Program-made: the position numbers and the translations under genes
Shown here: positions 1 to 7,232 of the stretch, piece by piece
Layout: every line of letters begins with the position of its first letter
Position numbering within the stretch: the first letter of the stretch is position 1
The notes under the pieces: generated by a model
Database searches by the model: none
What the model was told of the DNA's origin: nothing
The model's input: only the letters and a program-made list of their open reading frames with translations
Source: Bacteroidota bacterium
GTDB taxonomy: Bacteria; Bacteroidota; Bacteroidia; J057
Reading direction: 5' to 3'
Assembly (NCBI GenBank): GCA_963169475.1
Contig: CAUJFT010000288.1
Span: 1 to 9,516, forward strand
DNA length: 9,516 nt

Positions 1-387
1 GCACATCCGCAGTTTATGTTAGTAGCATCTTTTAATCCGGGGTATCAGCGGGGTTTCAAAGAGTTAAAGCCCTCCACGCGTCAGCGTTTTCTTTCTCTAT
101 CGTTTTATTATCCTGATGAGGCTACAGAGGCTGAAATACTCTGGGGTGAGACTAACATTGACAAAGAAACTGCCCGTAAACTCATTGCTATCGGCAATAA
201 AATACGCGGACTAAAAGAAATAGGACTGACGGAAACCGTTTCTACACGCCTACTCGTCAATGCGGCCTTGCTGATTGTGAGCGGGTTACCTAAACGATTA
301 TCCGTAAAAACTGCCATTATCGAACCCCTTACTGACGATACCGAAACAATAAATGCCTTATGCGACCTAAGCAATTTGATTATGTAG
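1..387 (+). CDS. norQ: NorQ/CbbQ-type MoxR AAA+ ATPase, C-terminal part (5' end outside window)
   Basis: The reading frame is open from base 1, so only the last 128 residues are present and the start lies to the left. The fragment contains the sensor-1 stretch VASFNPGYQ (visible residues 8-16) and the segment LKPSTRQRF, which carries the arginines typical of CbbQ/NirQ/NorQ ATPases. A helical CbbQ_C-type tail follows. The Walker A and B motifs must be upstream. In this family the ATPase works with a VWA-domain partner to remodel or activate a metalloenzyme: nitric oxide reductase for NorQ, Rubisco for CbbQ. The next gene is norD, six bases downstream and in the same frame, which favours NorQ. 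The two are almost certainly co-transcribed and act in the cytoplasm. The family call is firm. The choice of NorQ over CbbQ rests on the neighbour. Confidence 0.87.
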   Translation, partial: AHPQFMLVASFNPGYQRGFKELKPSTRQRFLSLSFYYPDEATEAEILWGETNIDKETARKLIAIGNKIRGLKEIGLTETVSTRLLVNAALLIVSGLPKRLSVKTAIIEPLTDDTETINALCDLSNLIM

Positions 388-393
388 CACACA

Positions 394-2160
394 ATGGATT
401 TAGATGAAATCATTTATTCACGCGTCGCAAAATTCCTTCAATTTCGCAAGAAGGAGGCAATCGCTTCGCTGCCACAGTTAGCAAAGTTAGAGACGTTGCG
501 TTTTCGGCTGAAAATCATTGCTTCGGCAGTTTCCGGAAAAAATATAGAAATTTATCCCGCCGAAAAAGAAGGTGGATATAGAAATGATAATTTTTTCCTT
601 CCGGAGCAGATTTCCTTTTTTCCGGATTATACACAGAACGTTTCTTTTTATCTATTCCGAACTATATATCTGTGTGTGCAAAGCCAAAAGCAGCTAAATT
701 GGAAGCCGGGTCAAAACAAAACGGAAACAGAATCTTTCCAAGTGGCAATGTCTTCCGCCCCTCAAGTTCTCACCGAGATAGAAACACAATTTCCTGCGGT
801 AATGGAAATACACCACGAACTTTCCGCGTTAATTCCCAAAATACCACAAGATAGCCGCACGAACCTATGGCACTTTATGTACGGAAAATGGATGGAAAAT
901 CAGCCAGAGGAGAAGACCCGCGAAAAACAAAACCCCCATAAAAACTCACGAAAAAAAATAGAGGACGAACTCCGAACTATACTCAAAGCGCGCGCCGTAG
1001 AAGAAATAAAGGTAATCGAAGTGGATAAGAAAACACAAGAAGATTACGTAATGACCCATAATTTTGAAAAAGTAGAAACTGCAGAAGAGTTTAACGGTAT
1101 CTGGCGAGATTTTGATGGGGAAGATGAATTAAAAGACCATGCAGATGCTCTCAATGAGCTTTCTATGAAATATGCAGTCCGGGTAGATGAAACCACTCAT
1201 AGTGTGTTACATGCTGATTTTCAGGAAAATACAAATATAGCAGAAAGTACGGAATCGGCTTCTAACCCCGAAACGTGTATTACGTATCCGGAGTGGGATT
1301 ATAAGAAGAAAATATATAAACCCGATTTTGCACGGGTTTACCCGGAACTATTCTCTTCAAATGATGAGGACTATTTCAAAAAGACGTTGAGCGAGCATAG
1401 AATTTTACTAGGAAGCCTCCGAAAAATGCTCACAAGCCTAAACAATAAAAGGCAGCAAGTCCGTAGGCTAAACCAAGGGGAGGATTTCGATATGGAAAGT
1501 TTGGTAGATTTATATACAGATATTCATTCAGGGCATTCTCCTGACGAAAAAATCTATTTATCCTCTAGAAAAAGAGAAAAAGATATTTCTATTACTTTGC
1601 TATTAGACCTGAGCTTATCCAGTGACGGATATTCAGATAATAATCGAATCATTGATGTAGAAAAACAAGTGGCTATTTTATTTGGAGAAATTTTAAATGA
1701 ATTTTTTATTGATTTTTCTGTAGCCGGATTTTACTCTAATACCCGCAATTTTACCGCTTATCTTTCCTTTAAGACCTTTGAAGAAAAATGGGAAAAAGCT
1801 CGATTCAGTATTGGAGGCGTTCAACCTTCCGGCTATACACGCATCGGAGCGGCAATTCGACACGCCGGAAGTTTATTAAAAACAAGAAAAACCGCCAACA
1901 AATGGCTGATTCTTCTTTCGGACGGTAAGCCAAATGACTTTGATAGGTATGAAGGAAAATACGGTATAGAAGATGTTCGACAGGCATTAAAAGAGTTATC
2001 CTCTGAAAATATTCAGGCTTATGCCTTCGCCATTGAGTCAAGTGCAAAATTTTATCTACCTCAAATGTTTGGGGAAAATCATTTTCAGATTTTATCCTCT
2101 CCCGATAATTTGATTCTTTCACTCGTCAAACTATACGAACGCATCAGAGCATTATCGTAA
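394..2160 (+). CDS. norD: NorD, VWA-domain activator of nitric oxide reductase
   Basis: This 588-residue protein has no signal peptide and no membrane helix. Its C-terminal third is a von Willebrand factor A domain with a complete MIDAS metal site: D405-x-S407-x-S409, T482 in SGYTRIG and D510 in LSDGKPND. The flanking NorD signatures are also present: IDVEKQ after the MIDAS loop, YTRIGAAIRHA, and GKPNDFDRYEGKYGIED. The N-terminal 160 residues are helical and family-specific. Roughly residues 165-300 form a charged, low-conservation linker. NorD pairs with the NorQ ATPase to insert or activate the iron centre of cytochrome-type NO reductase. The ATG at 394 is the first after the norQ stop (385-387), which lies in the same frame two codons upstream. 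No Shine-Dalgarno sequence is evident, as is usual in Bacteroidota. The gene converges on the S74 gene, with only 21 bases between the stops. The catalytic genes norB and norC are not in the window. Confidence 0.92.
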   Translation: MDLDEIIYSRVAKFLQFRKKEAIASLPQLAKLETLRFRLKIIASAVSGKNIEIYPAEKEGGYRNDNFFLPEQISFFPDYTQNVSFYLFRTIYLCVQSQKQLNWKPGQNKTETESFQVAMSSAPQVLTEIETQFPAVMEIHHELSALIPKIPQDSRTNLWHFMYGKWMENQPEEKTREKQNPHKNSRKKIEDELRTILKARAVEEIKVIEVDKKTQEDYVMTHNFEKVETAEEFNGIWRDFDGEDELKDHADALNELSMKYAVRVDETTHSVLHADFQENTNIAESTESASNPETCITYPEWDYKKKIYKPDFARVYPELFSSNDEDYFKKTLSEHRILLGSLRKMLTSLNNKRQQVRRLNQGEDFDMESLVDLYTDIHSGHSPDEKIYLSSRKREKDISITLLLDLSLSSDGYSDNNRIIDVEKQVAILFGEILNEFFIDFSVAGFYSNTRNFTAYLSFKTFEEKWEKARFSIGGVQPSGYTRIGAAIRHAGSLLKTRKTANKWLILLSDGKPNDFDRYEGKYGIEDVRQALKELSSENIQAYAFAIESSAKFYLPQMFGENHFQILSSPDNLILSLVKLYERIRALS

Positions 2161-2175
2161 AAAAGCAATGGCTTC
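2159..2175 (-). terminator. weak terminator candidate after the S74 gene
   Basis: Read on the minus strand, a 4-bp stem (AAGC/GCTT with a 4-base loop, extendable by a G-U pair) is followed by six T. It lies directly beyond the stop of the minus-strand S74 gene and overlaps the norD stop codon. The stem is short, so this is only a candidate. No better hairpin is seen in the 21-base convergent gap. Confidence 0.25.
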
Positions 2176-2181
2176 GAAAAA

Positions 2182-3732
2182 CTAATCAGAACCCCTCAAC
2201 TTTAATTGTTGTTCGATGGCTCTAATTCTTTCTTCTTGATAATCAATCATTTTCTGTTGTGCCTTGATTGCCTCCCATAAAACGGGAGTAAGTCGGGCGT
2301 AGTCCACTGCCTTATATCCTTTTTCATCTGTAATCACAAGCTCCGGATAGTGCTTTTCTATTTCTTGTGCAAGAAAGCCTATTTGACGCGCATCGCTGAA
2401 GCCTTTCTCCGGAAACGCCTCCTTATCCCAATGATAATAATATCCATTGATTTCTTTTACGACACTCAACGAATTACTTATCGGCATGATACCCGTTTTG
2501 TATCGGGTATCCGAGCAAATTAACGTTCCACAACTTGCCATAACGCTCCCGTTTACCACCAATGTACCGGGTAGCCCTCCCGAAAAAGCTATATCCAACT
2601 GCCGGTTTCCGGAGTTTACTACCCTTACGTTATAATCCTCTATCAAATTATTCCAATGAAAATCAATATGAGGAGAGCCTAATCCCGCCACCTGATTCCT
2701 GCCTCCTATTTCAATACTCCCTCCTTGCTCCGTAGTCAATGCCGAATATAAGTTCCCAAACCATATTTCTCCGTTATGCCTGATTCTAAATCTTTCTTGG
2801 GGAAAAGAGGCACCCGCCTGAGAAGTAAAAAAAGAAAACCGTGAGGGCATACTACTCAAACCCGGGAAGGTATCAATATTTACATCTATGACCGCGCCTA
2901 ACCGAAAGCTATTGCCATCGTGTCCATAATAATAGGATTCTCCTAAATAGTCTCCCCAATTTACACTTGCAGGTGCTTGAAGCGTTCCGTTGCTTTTCAT
3001 AGAGACCCATGCCGGCACTCCGTTGAGCCCTTGTGCCGATGCAGTTCGGATTACAATATCACTATTTAGCCCGTTAGAATCCTGAATCTCAATCCGGTGA
3101 AACGGATAATATAATCCCATGGGAGTTACAGGATTAATTCCAATCCTCCCTTGTGAAGTAAGTACCATTTGGGGAATATTGTTGGTCTTAAACAATAGAT
3201 TCTGATTGTCTGTTGTACCCAGAAAATTAACAGAAGCGTTTGTCCCCGTATTTCCGTTTATACCCCAAAAACCTTGTGTTGAGCTATTGTAGCTACTTAC
3301 TCTCCAACGAGAATCTGTGGTATTATAAACCAAAGTAACTGAACCTCCCGAACTGATAATCAGGTCTCCACCAATACCAGTAAGAATTTGATTTGGGACA
3401 AGAGAGCCTCCATTTTGGTCTAAAATTGTCATAGTAAAAGTAGTGGTATTCGCTAAAATAACAATCCTCCCATCAGTGCCTCCTTCTATTCCGGTAATCG
3501 AAAAAGCAGCGGTTGGTCCAGATATAAGATAATAAGAAAACTTCTGGGCAGAGGTATTGAGATTATGATTCAATCCATTATTCACGTTAAGGGTAGTCGT
3601 TCGAAGGCTTAAATCTCCCATAATTTCCAATTTAGTATTAGGAGAGGCGGTACCTACTCCAATATTCTGACCCAAAACAAGTGCAAAAGGAAAGGTAAAA
3701 AAAAGCAGGATAAACAAAAGGTTCTTTTTCAT
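2182..3732 (-). CDS. secreted fibre-like protein with C-terminal S74 (endosialidase-chaperone) autoprotease domain
   Basis: The protein has 516 residues. Residues 1-21 form a Sec signal peptide (MKKN, a hydrophobic core, ALVLG before Gln22). Next comes IGVGTASPNTKLEI, a common opening of Bacteroidota surface fibre proteins. Around residues 70-150 there is a small beta-rich module with the pattern GTDGRIVI...GGSVTLVYN...SRWRV, also seen in phage-tail-like proteins. A Gly/Asn-rich beta region follows. Residues about 405-495 match the Peptidase_S74 intramolecular chaperone. The S407-D-T-R-Y-K412 segment has the Ser and Lys five apart, as in the self-cleaving dyad of phage endosialidases. IGFLAQEIEKHYPELV and YARLTPVLWEAIK follow. 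The last ~28 residues are a coiled coil. Family knowledge predicts trimer assembly with release of the chaperone tail by cleavage just before S407. The start is firm: an in-frame TAA lies 12 bases upstream of the ATG. The ligand or adhesion role is unknown. Confidence 0.88.
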   Translation of the reverse strand: MKKNLLFILLFFTFPFALVLGQNIGVGTASPNTKLEIMGDLSLRTTTLNVNNGLNHNLNTSAQKFSYYLISGPTAAFSITGIEGGTDGRIVILANTTTFTMTILDQNGGSLVPNQILTGIGGDLIISSGGSVTLVYNTTDSRWRVSSYNSSTQGFWGINGNTGTNASVNFLGTTDNQNLLFKTNNIPQMVLTSQGRIGINPVTPMGLYYPFHRIEIQDSNGLNSDIVIRTASAQGLNGVPAWVSMKSNGTLQAPASVNWGDYLGESYYYGHDGNSFRLGAVIDVNIDTFPGLSSMPSRFSFFTSQAGASFPQERFRIRHNGEIWFGNLYSALTTEQGGSIEIGGRNQVAGLGSPHIDFHWNNLIEDYNVRVVNSGNRQLDIAFSGGLPGTLVVNGSVMASCGTLICSDTRYKTGIMPISNSLSVVKEINGYYYHWDKEAFPEKGFSDARQIGFLAQEIEKHYPELVITDEKGYKAVDYARLTPVLWEAIKAQQKMIDYQEERIRAIEQQLKLRGSD

Positions 3733-3849
3733 AAGAGATAATTACTCGTTAAATGAAACAAATCATACACTCTGTGGTTTTAAGATACAGACAAGCAACC
3801 AAGCCTGTTCTATTTAAATTAATACAAATATCAGGAAATATATTTTTAA
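3733..3849. promoter_or_regulatory. divergent promoter region between the S74 gene and mrp
   Basis: This 117-base A/T-rich gap separates two divergently transcribed genes and must hold both promoters. On the minus strand TATCTTAA (3780-3787) resembles the Bacteroidota -7 box TAnnTTTG in six of eight positions. It would give a leader of roughly 40 bases for the S74 gene. No convincing -33 element is placed at the expected distance. I could not find a TAnnTTTG match for mrp. The bases just before the mrp ATG are A/T-only, typical of Bacteroidota leaders. Confidence 0.3.
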
Positions 3850-4935
3850 ATGCAAGTAACCAAAGATATCATATTAAATGCCTTAAGAAGCGTAGATGAC
3901 CCTGATTTAAAAAAGGATATTGTAACCTTAGGCATGGTAAAGGAGATAGAAATTAATGGTAACCTTGTTTCCTTTACGGTAGTACTCACTACGCCCGCCT
4001 GCCCAATGAAAGAGCAAATCAGGAAAGCATGTGTAAACGCAGTAAAACTATTGGTTAGTCAATCGTTAGAAGTAACGGTGAATATGACTGCTAATGTAAC
4101 GTCTATAGAAAATAAAACTATTCCAGAAGTACGAAATATTATTGCAATTTCTTCCGGAAAAGGAGGGGTTGGAAAGTCCACAATTGCTGCAAATCTTGCC
4201 GTTGCCCTCGCTAATACCGGAGCCAAAGTAGGATTATTAGATGCCGATATTTATGGACCCAGCCTCCCGATTTTGTTTGGATTTGAGGGGAAAAAGCCGT
4301 ATTTGAATGATGCTAATAAGCTCATTCCCTTTGAACAGCACGGGGTAAAGCTCATGTCTATCGGGACGTTGGTCTCTCCCCAGCAAGCCATCGTTTGGAG
4401 AGGACCTATGGCTTCCAAAGCACTACGCCAACTGATTTTCGATTCAGATTGGGGAGAATTGGATTATTTATTAATAGACATGCCTCCGGGTACAGGGGAT
4501 ATACATCTTACCTTAGTACAGTCTTTACCCGTTACCGGTGCGGTAGTCATCACCACCCCCCAAAAACTTGCAGTTGCAGATGCCCGTAAAGGAGCTGAAA
4601 TGTTTCGTTGGGACCAGATTAATGTACCAATTCTGGGGGTTATTGAAAATATGGCTTATTTTATTCCAGATGAAGCTCCTGAAAAAAAATATTATATTTT
4701 TGGAGAAAATGGCGGAAAGTCTCTTGCTGAGGCACTTGAAACAGAATTAATAGGGCAAATCCCAATACGCCAAGGAATTGCCGAAAATAGCGACTTCGGA
4801 ACACCAATTGCCGTCTATAAATCCGGAGATATTGCCAAAGTTTATCATGAAATTGCTGGTACACTTGCCCAAAAGATTGCAATCCGAAACGCTTCTGTTT
4901 CTCCCACTTTAAAGGTCGAAATTCGTAATCAGTAA
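3850..4935 (+). CDS. mrp: Mrp/ApbC iron-sulfur cluster carrier P-loop ATPase
   Basis: This 361-residue cytoplasmic protein has two parts. Residues 1-85 are a MIP18/DUF59 domain, with VDDPDLKKDIVTLGMV and TTPACPMKEQI carrying its conserved Cys. Residues about 95-350 are a ParA/MinD-like ATPase with the deviant Walker A G103-KGGVGKS-110. The ATPase also shows LLDADIYGPSLP, VWRGPMASKALRQ and the Walker B LLIDMPPGTGD. Mrp/ApbC proteins bind and transfer [4Fe-4S] clusters to apo-enzymes. The usual CxxC that follows the ENM motif is missing: residues 266-285 read ENMAYF, then a Cys-free IPDEAPEKKYY, then IFG. I recall this form from other Bacteroidota Mrp proteins, so it is probably lineage-specific and not a defect. 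The start is unambiguous because an in-frame TAA directly precedes the ATG. The gene appears monocistronic. Confidence 0.94.
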   Translation: MQVTKDIILNALRSVDDPDLKKDIVTLGMVKEIEINGNLVSFTVVLTTPACPMKEQIRKACVNAVKLLVSQSLEVTVNMTANVTSIENKTIPEVRNIIAISSGKGGVGKSTIAANLAVALANTGAKVGLLDADIYGPSLPILFGFEGKKPYLNDANKLIPFEQHGVKLMSIGTLVSPQQAIVWRGPMASKALRQLIFDSDWGELDYLLIDMPPGTGDIHLTLVQSLPVTGAVVITTPQKLAVADARKGAEMFRWDQINVPILGVIENMAYFIPDEAPEKKYYIFGENGGKSLAEALETELIGQIPIRQGIAENSDFGTPIAVYKSGDIAKVYHEIAGTLAQKIAIRNASVSPTLKVEIRNQ

Positions 4936-4938
4936 ATT

Positions 4939-5051
4939 TAGGGCGGTTCTAAAAATACAATTTCTATAAAATAGACAAAAATTAAAATATTGTAAGTGAA
5001 TTAGTTTATTCCTTATTTGTGGTGAATTTTTTCATTTTTAGAACTACTCTC
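4939..5051. repeat. inverted-repeat-bounded A/T-rich element, MITE or IS-remnant candidate
   Basis: GTTCTAAAAAT at 4946-4956 is repeated exactly inverted at 5034-5044. Extending outward, the arms still agree at several positions, and three of the differences are transitions (TAGGGCG versus GAGAGTA). This suggests ~18-base imperfect terminal repeats. TAAAT occurs just outside each end, at 4933-4937 (including the mrp stop codon) and 5052-5056. It could be a 5-bp target duplication, although the left copy is separated by one extra T. The interior has no gene. No element name is assigned. Confidence 0.4.
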
Positions 5052-5335
5052 TAAATAATCTACGCTTTCTCTATCCCAAAAAGACTTGATTTTAGCGTCT
5101 TTCGTAGTCCTTGTAACCAGCCCTAAAAGTTGTTTAATGGGGTCTCAATCGTGCCGCTTTAATGTGAGTTCCTCTACTCTACTGACCTTTTATCTATCCT
5201 TGTTGATGAAAGTACCAAGAGGGGGTAAGATAGGCGACTACTCCCCCTGTCATATTGAGTGGAGGCGCAACCCCGCCCCCTACTACTACATACTTCTGTG
5301 TTTTACGAATAATCTTGTGAGCCTGATTGACCTTA
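5052..5335. other. G+C-richer non-coding island with hairpin potential
   Basis: I see no credible gene here, yet composition shifts well above the flanking A/T-rich spacer. At 5221-5247 GGGGGTA can pair with TACTCCCCC (one bulge). At 5259-5283 a second hairpin forms around GGCG/CGCC with outer GG/CC pairs. The segment starting TGTCATATTGAG at 5248 resembles a family of dispersed intergenic repeats that I recall from Bacteroidota genomes (TGTCAnATTGAGnG...). The match is from memory only. On the minus strand there are two consecutive stop-poor stretches in different frames (5197-5337 and 5016-5189, the latter with one TGA at 5145-5147). A decayed gene therefore cannot be excluded. It may be a repeat, an RNA or a remnant. 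Confidence 0.4.
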
Positions 5336-5380
5336 GCAATAAAAAAAACACCTTTCCTGGAAAGGTGTTTTTTTTATTGC
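5336..5380. terminator. perfect bidirectional intrinsic terminator
   Basis: Two exactly complementary 22-base arms (5336-5357 and 5359-5380) flank a single T. The core stem CACCTTTCC/GGAAAGGTG is bordered by eight A on one side and eight T on the other, so either strand ends with a U-run after the hairpin. On the minus strand it lies 21 bases beyond the stop of the 5402-7183 gene. On the plus strand it would stop transcripts coming from mrp or from the non-coding island. Confidence 0.88.
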
Positions 5381-5401
5381 TTTAAAGTTACCGACTTCTA
5401 T

Positions 5402-7183
5402 TTACTTCTGATGATAGGCACTTAAAGAAACAGAGTAATAGTCATAAGATTTAAATTCTTTGTCTATCCCTACTAGCTTTATACTACGTACTTCTAATAC
5501 CATATCCTTCAATTTAGCGTCCATTTTACCATTGAGGTCAAAAGGAATCCATGAAGTACTAACGAGGTTATCCAAAACTTGTTCATCTTGTACCAATGTG
5601 CAACAAGTGAGCTTTGAATCTTCTACTTGTTCTACAAGTAAACTATACACCGCGTCTGCATCTTCCTTAGAACGAAACTCCCCATAGAAAGCCTGTACAC
5701 TAAACGACCCCATAGAACTACGAATAACCGTCTTTTCAGCACCTTTTAGCATTATTTTACTCTCATACTCCTTACTTAGGAAATCAAAAGCATCGTTTTC
5801 TTTTTTTATTTCATTTCCCTTCAAAGTAGCAAAATTATCTTTCAGCCCATTGATAAGGGAATTTAATTGGGTTTCAAACGATGCTCCATCATTATCTTCT
5901 TCGCTTACATCGTAGGTATCACTTGGGTCCACAAGCCCCTCTACCTTTATTGCGGATTTTTTGAATAAGAGAATGAGTCCATCTTCGTCTAAGGGTTGCA
6001 TATTTTGGGGCATGTGTGAATTATCATCTGGAGCTACATACAAAAGTGCTACGGGTTCCCCCTCTTCGCCAAACTCTCCGATGTAACGTACGTTATAGTC
6101 TTTAAACTTACTTCTAACTTTTTCCCTTGCTCCATAACTATTGATACCGGAAGGCCAGCCATTCTCATGGGAAATTTCAATCGCCTTATCAATATGCTCA
6201 TCTCCAAAGATTTTCTTATATAATTTCATTGCACTTTCATCTCCCTGAATATCGTAAGTAGAGTAGAGTTCCATCGGGTCTATGATGCTCGCATTATAGA
6301 CACCTCCTTCGCTATCTTCCTGCTCTTCTACATTTTCTTCGTAGGGAGTAGCATTGGGGTCTCTGCTAATTCCGGACTCTCCCATCACGAAATAAATATC
6401 CCTGCTGGGAATTAAATCTGATGGCATGTGTTTGTTTTCGTCTGCCGGGCAGTAGAGGATTACTTTTCCGTCAAGCCCATCTACTAAAAGATAAACATTA
6501 TATTTTGTCATGTTGTACTTATTCTTTCCCCACTGCTCAAGGTTAGAGATTCCCTCTGGCCAGTTGTTTTCGTTAGCATATTTGAGGACATCTTGAAACC
6601 CTTTTTCGCCTACCGCTTTTTTTATGGCTGCGTGCCAAGAGGTTTCGTTTTTAATATCGTAAGTAGAATACAACTGACCCGAGTCCGTAATCTTCGCCTT
6701 AGGAAAAGCGGTTGACTCATTATCTCCAGAGCCGGTAAGTGCAATACCGTCCTTTCCAATGATAAAATAAATACTATGCCCTTTGGGTTGCATTCCGGAA
6801 GGCATGCTTTGGTTTCCTTTCTCTGGGATCTCAAGAATGGCATAATCTCCTCCAAAAATTGCAATGAGGTTAGTTTTATAGTTTGCCATCTTGGGGCGGT
6901 TAGCACTTCTACCACTAAGGGTAGCAATCTCAGAGGGCCATGACCCTTCTTCACAATATAGGAGAATGTCTTTGAAAACGGCTTCTCCGGTTTGTGATTT
7001 AATTTCGCTATAGTATTGTGTTTTTGTTTTTAACGAAAAAGTAGAATACAACCTTCCTGCATCTGTAATTTTTGCGGGCATAGGTCTGTTGACCTTAGAA
7101 GGGACTGTTTGGGAATATAAGTTATTAATGAATATAAAGCAGAACACCCAAATAAATAATGGATAAAACACTGTTTTTCTCAT
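5402..7183 (-). CDS. exported protein with three tandem ~115-residue repeats, function unknown
   Basis: This 593-residue protein belongs to no family I recognise. Residues 1-25 are a Sec signal peptide (MRKTVFYPLF..., NLYSQ), so it is periplasmic or surface-exposed. Three repeats follow at about 36-148, 161-272 and 297-413. Each has LYST[FY] near its start (residues 45, 171, 306), then WP[SE][EG]I exactly 37 residues later (W82, W208, W343), then MP-x3-x-P 45-48 residues further (M127, M253, M391), then a hydrophobic strand (IYFIIG, IYFVMG, LILLFK). Acidic linkers separate the repeats, notably EENVEEQEDSEGG between repeats 2 and 3. Residues about 434-593 form a different, possibly alpha/beta domain with a Cys pair C527-C528. 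The start is firm: an in-frame TGA lies nine bases upstream of the ATG. The gene stands alone, with a strong terminator downstream. The repeats could bind a ligand or polymer, but nothing visible identifies an enzyme. Confidence 0.9.
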   Translation of the reverse strand: MRKTVFYPLFIWVFCFIFINNLYSQTVPSKVNRPMPAKITDAGRLYSTFSLKTKTQYYSEIKSQTGEAVFKDILLYCEEGSWPSEIATLSGRSANRPKMANYKTNLIAIFGGDYAILEIPEKGNQSMPSGMQPKGHSIYFIIGKDGIALTGSGDNESTAFPKAKITDSGQLYSTYDIKNETSWHAAIKKAVGEKGFQDVLKYANENNWPEGISNLEQWGKNKYNMTKYNVYLLVDGLDGKVILYCPADENKHMPSDLIPSRDIYFVMGESGISRDPNATPYEENVEEQEDSEGGVYNASIIDPMELYSTYDIQGDESAMKLYKKIFGDEHIDKAIEISHENGWPSGINSYGAREKVRSKFKDYNVRYIGEFGEEGEPVALLYVAPDDNSHMPQNMQPLDEDGLILLFKKSAIKVEGLVDPSDTYDVSEEDNDGASFETQLNSLINGLKDNFATLKGNEIKKENDAFDFLSKEYESKIMLKGAEKTVIRSSMGSFSVQAFYGEFRSKEDADAVYSLLVEQVEDSKLTCCTLVQDEQVLDNLVSTSWIPFDLNGKMDAKLKDMVLEVRSIKLVGIDKEFKSYDYYSVSLSAYHQK

Positions 7184-7232
7184 AAAATATCAAAATTTAG
7201 CGTTAGTTTAAAAGAATAATGCTATTTTTTTG

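Noticed and set aside
108..413. Minus-strand 101-residue frame opposite norQ
   Set aside because: It is fully antisense to a clearly conserved ATPase and overlaps the norD start. It is a shadow frame.
2182..3732. Reading the S74 fibre gene as evidence of a prophage
   Set aside because: The protein has a Sec signal peptide and its neighbours are norD and mrp. No capsid, terminase, integrase or lysis gene is present. S74 tails are common on secreted Bacteroidota proteins.
3761..3770. TATGATTTG on the minus strand as a -7 promoter box for the S74 gene
   Set aside because: The spacing between TA and TTTG is three bases, where the Bacteroidota consensus TAnnTTTG needs two. No -33 element is at the right distance.
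5013..5189. Treating the minus-strand stretch as an intact short gene
   Set aside because: An in-frame TGA at 5145-5147, no suitable start and no recognised family. It is kept only as a possible relic.
5086..5385. Plus-strand 99-residue open frame in the mrp downstream spacer
   Set aside because: It runs through the hairpin-rich island and straight through the perfect terminator. Its translation has no recognisable domain and unusual composition, so a chance frame in a non-coding island is more likely.
6622..6954. Minus-strand 110-residue frame inside the triple-repeat gene
   Set aside because: It is an alternative frame within repeats 1 and 2, whose own frame shows conserved LYST/WP/MP spacing. 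It is a shadow.
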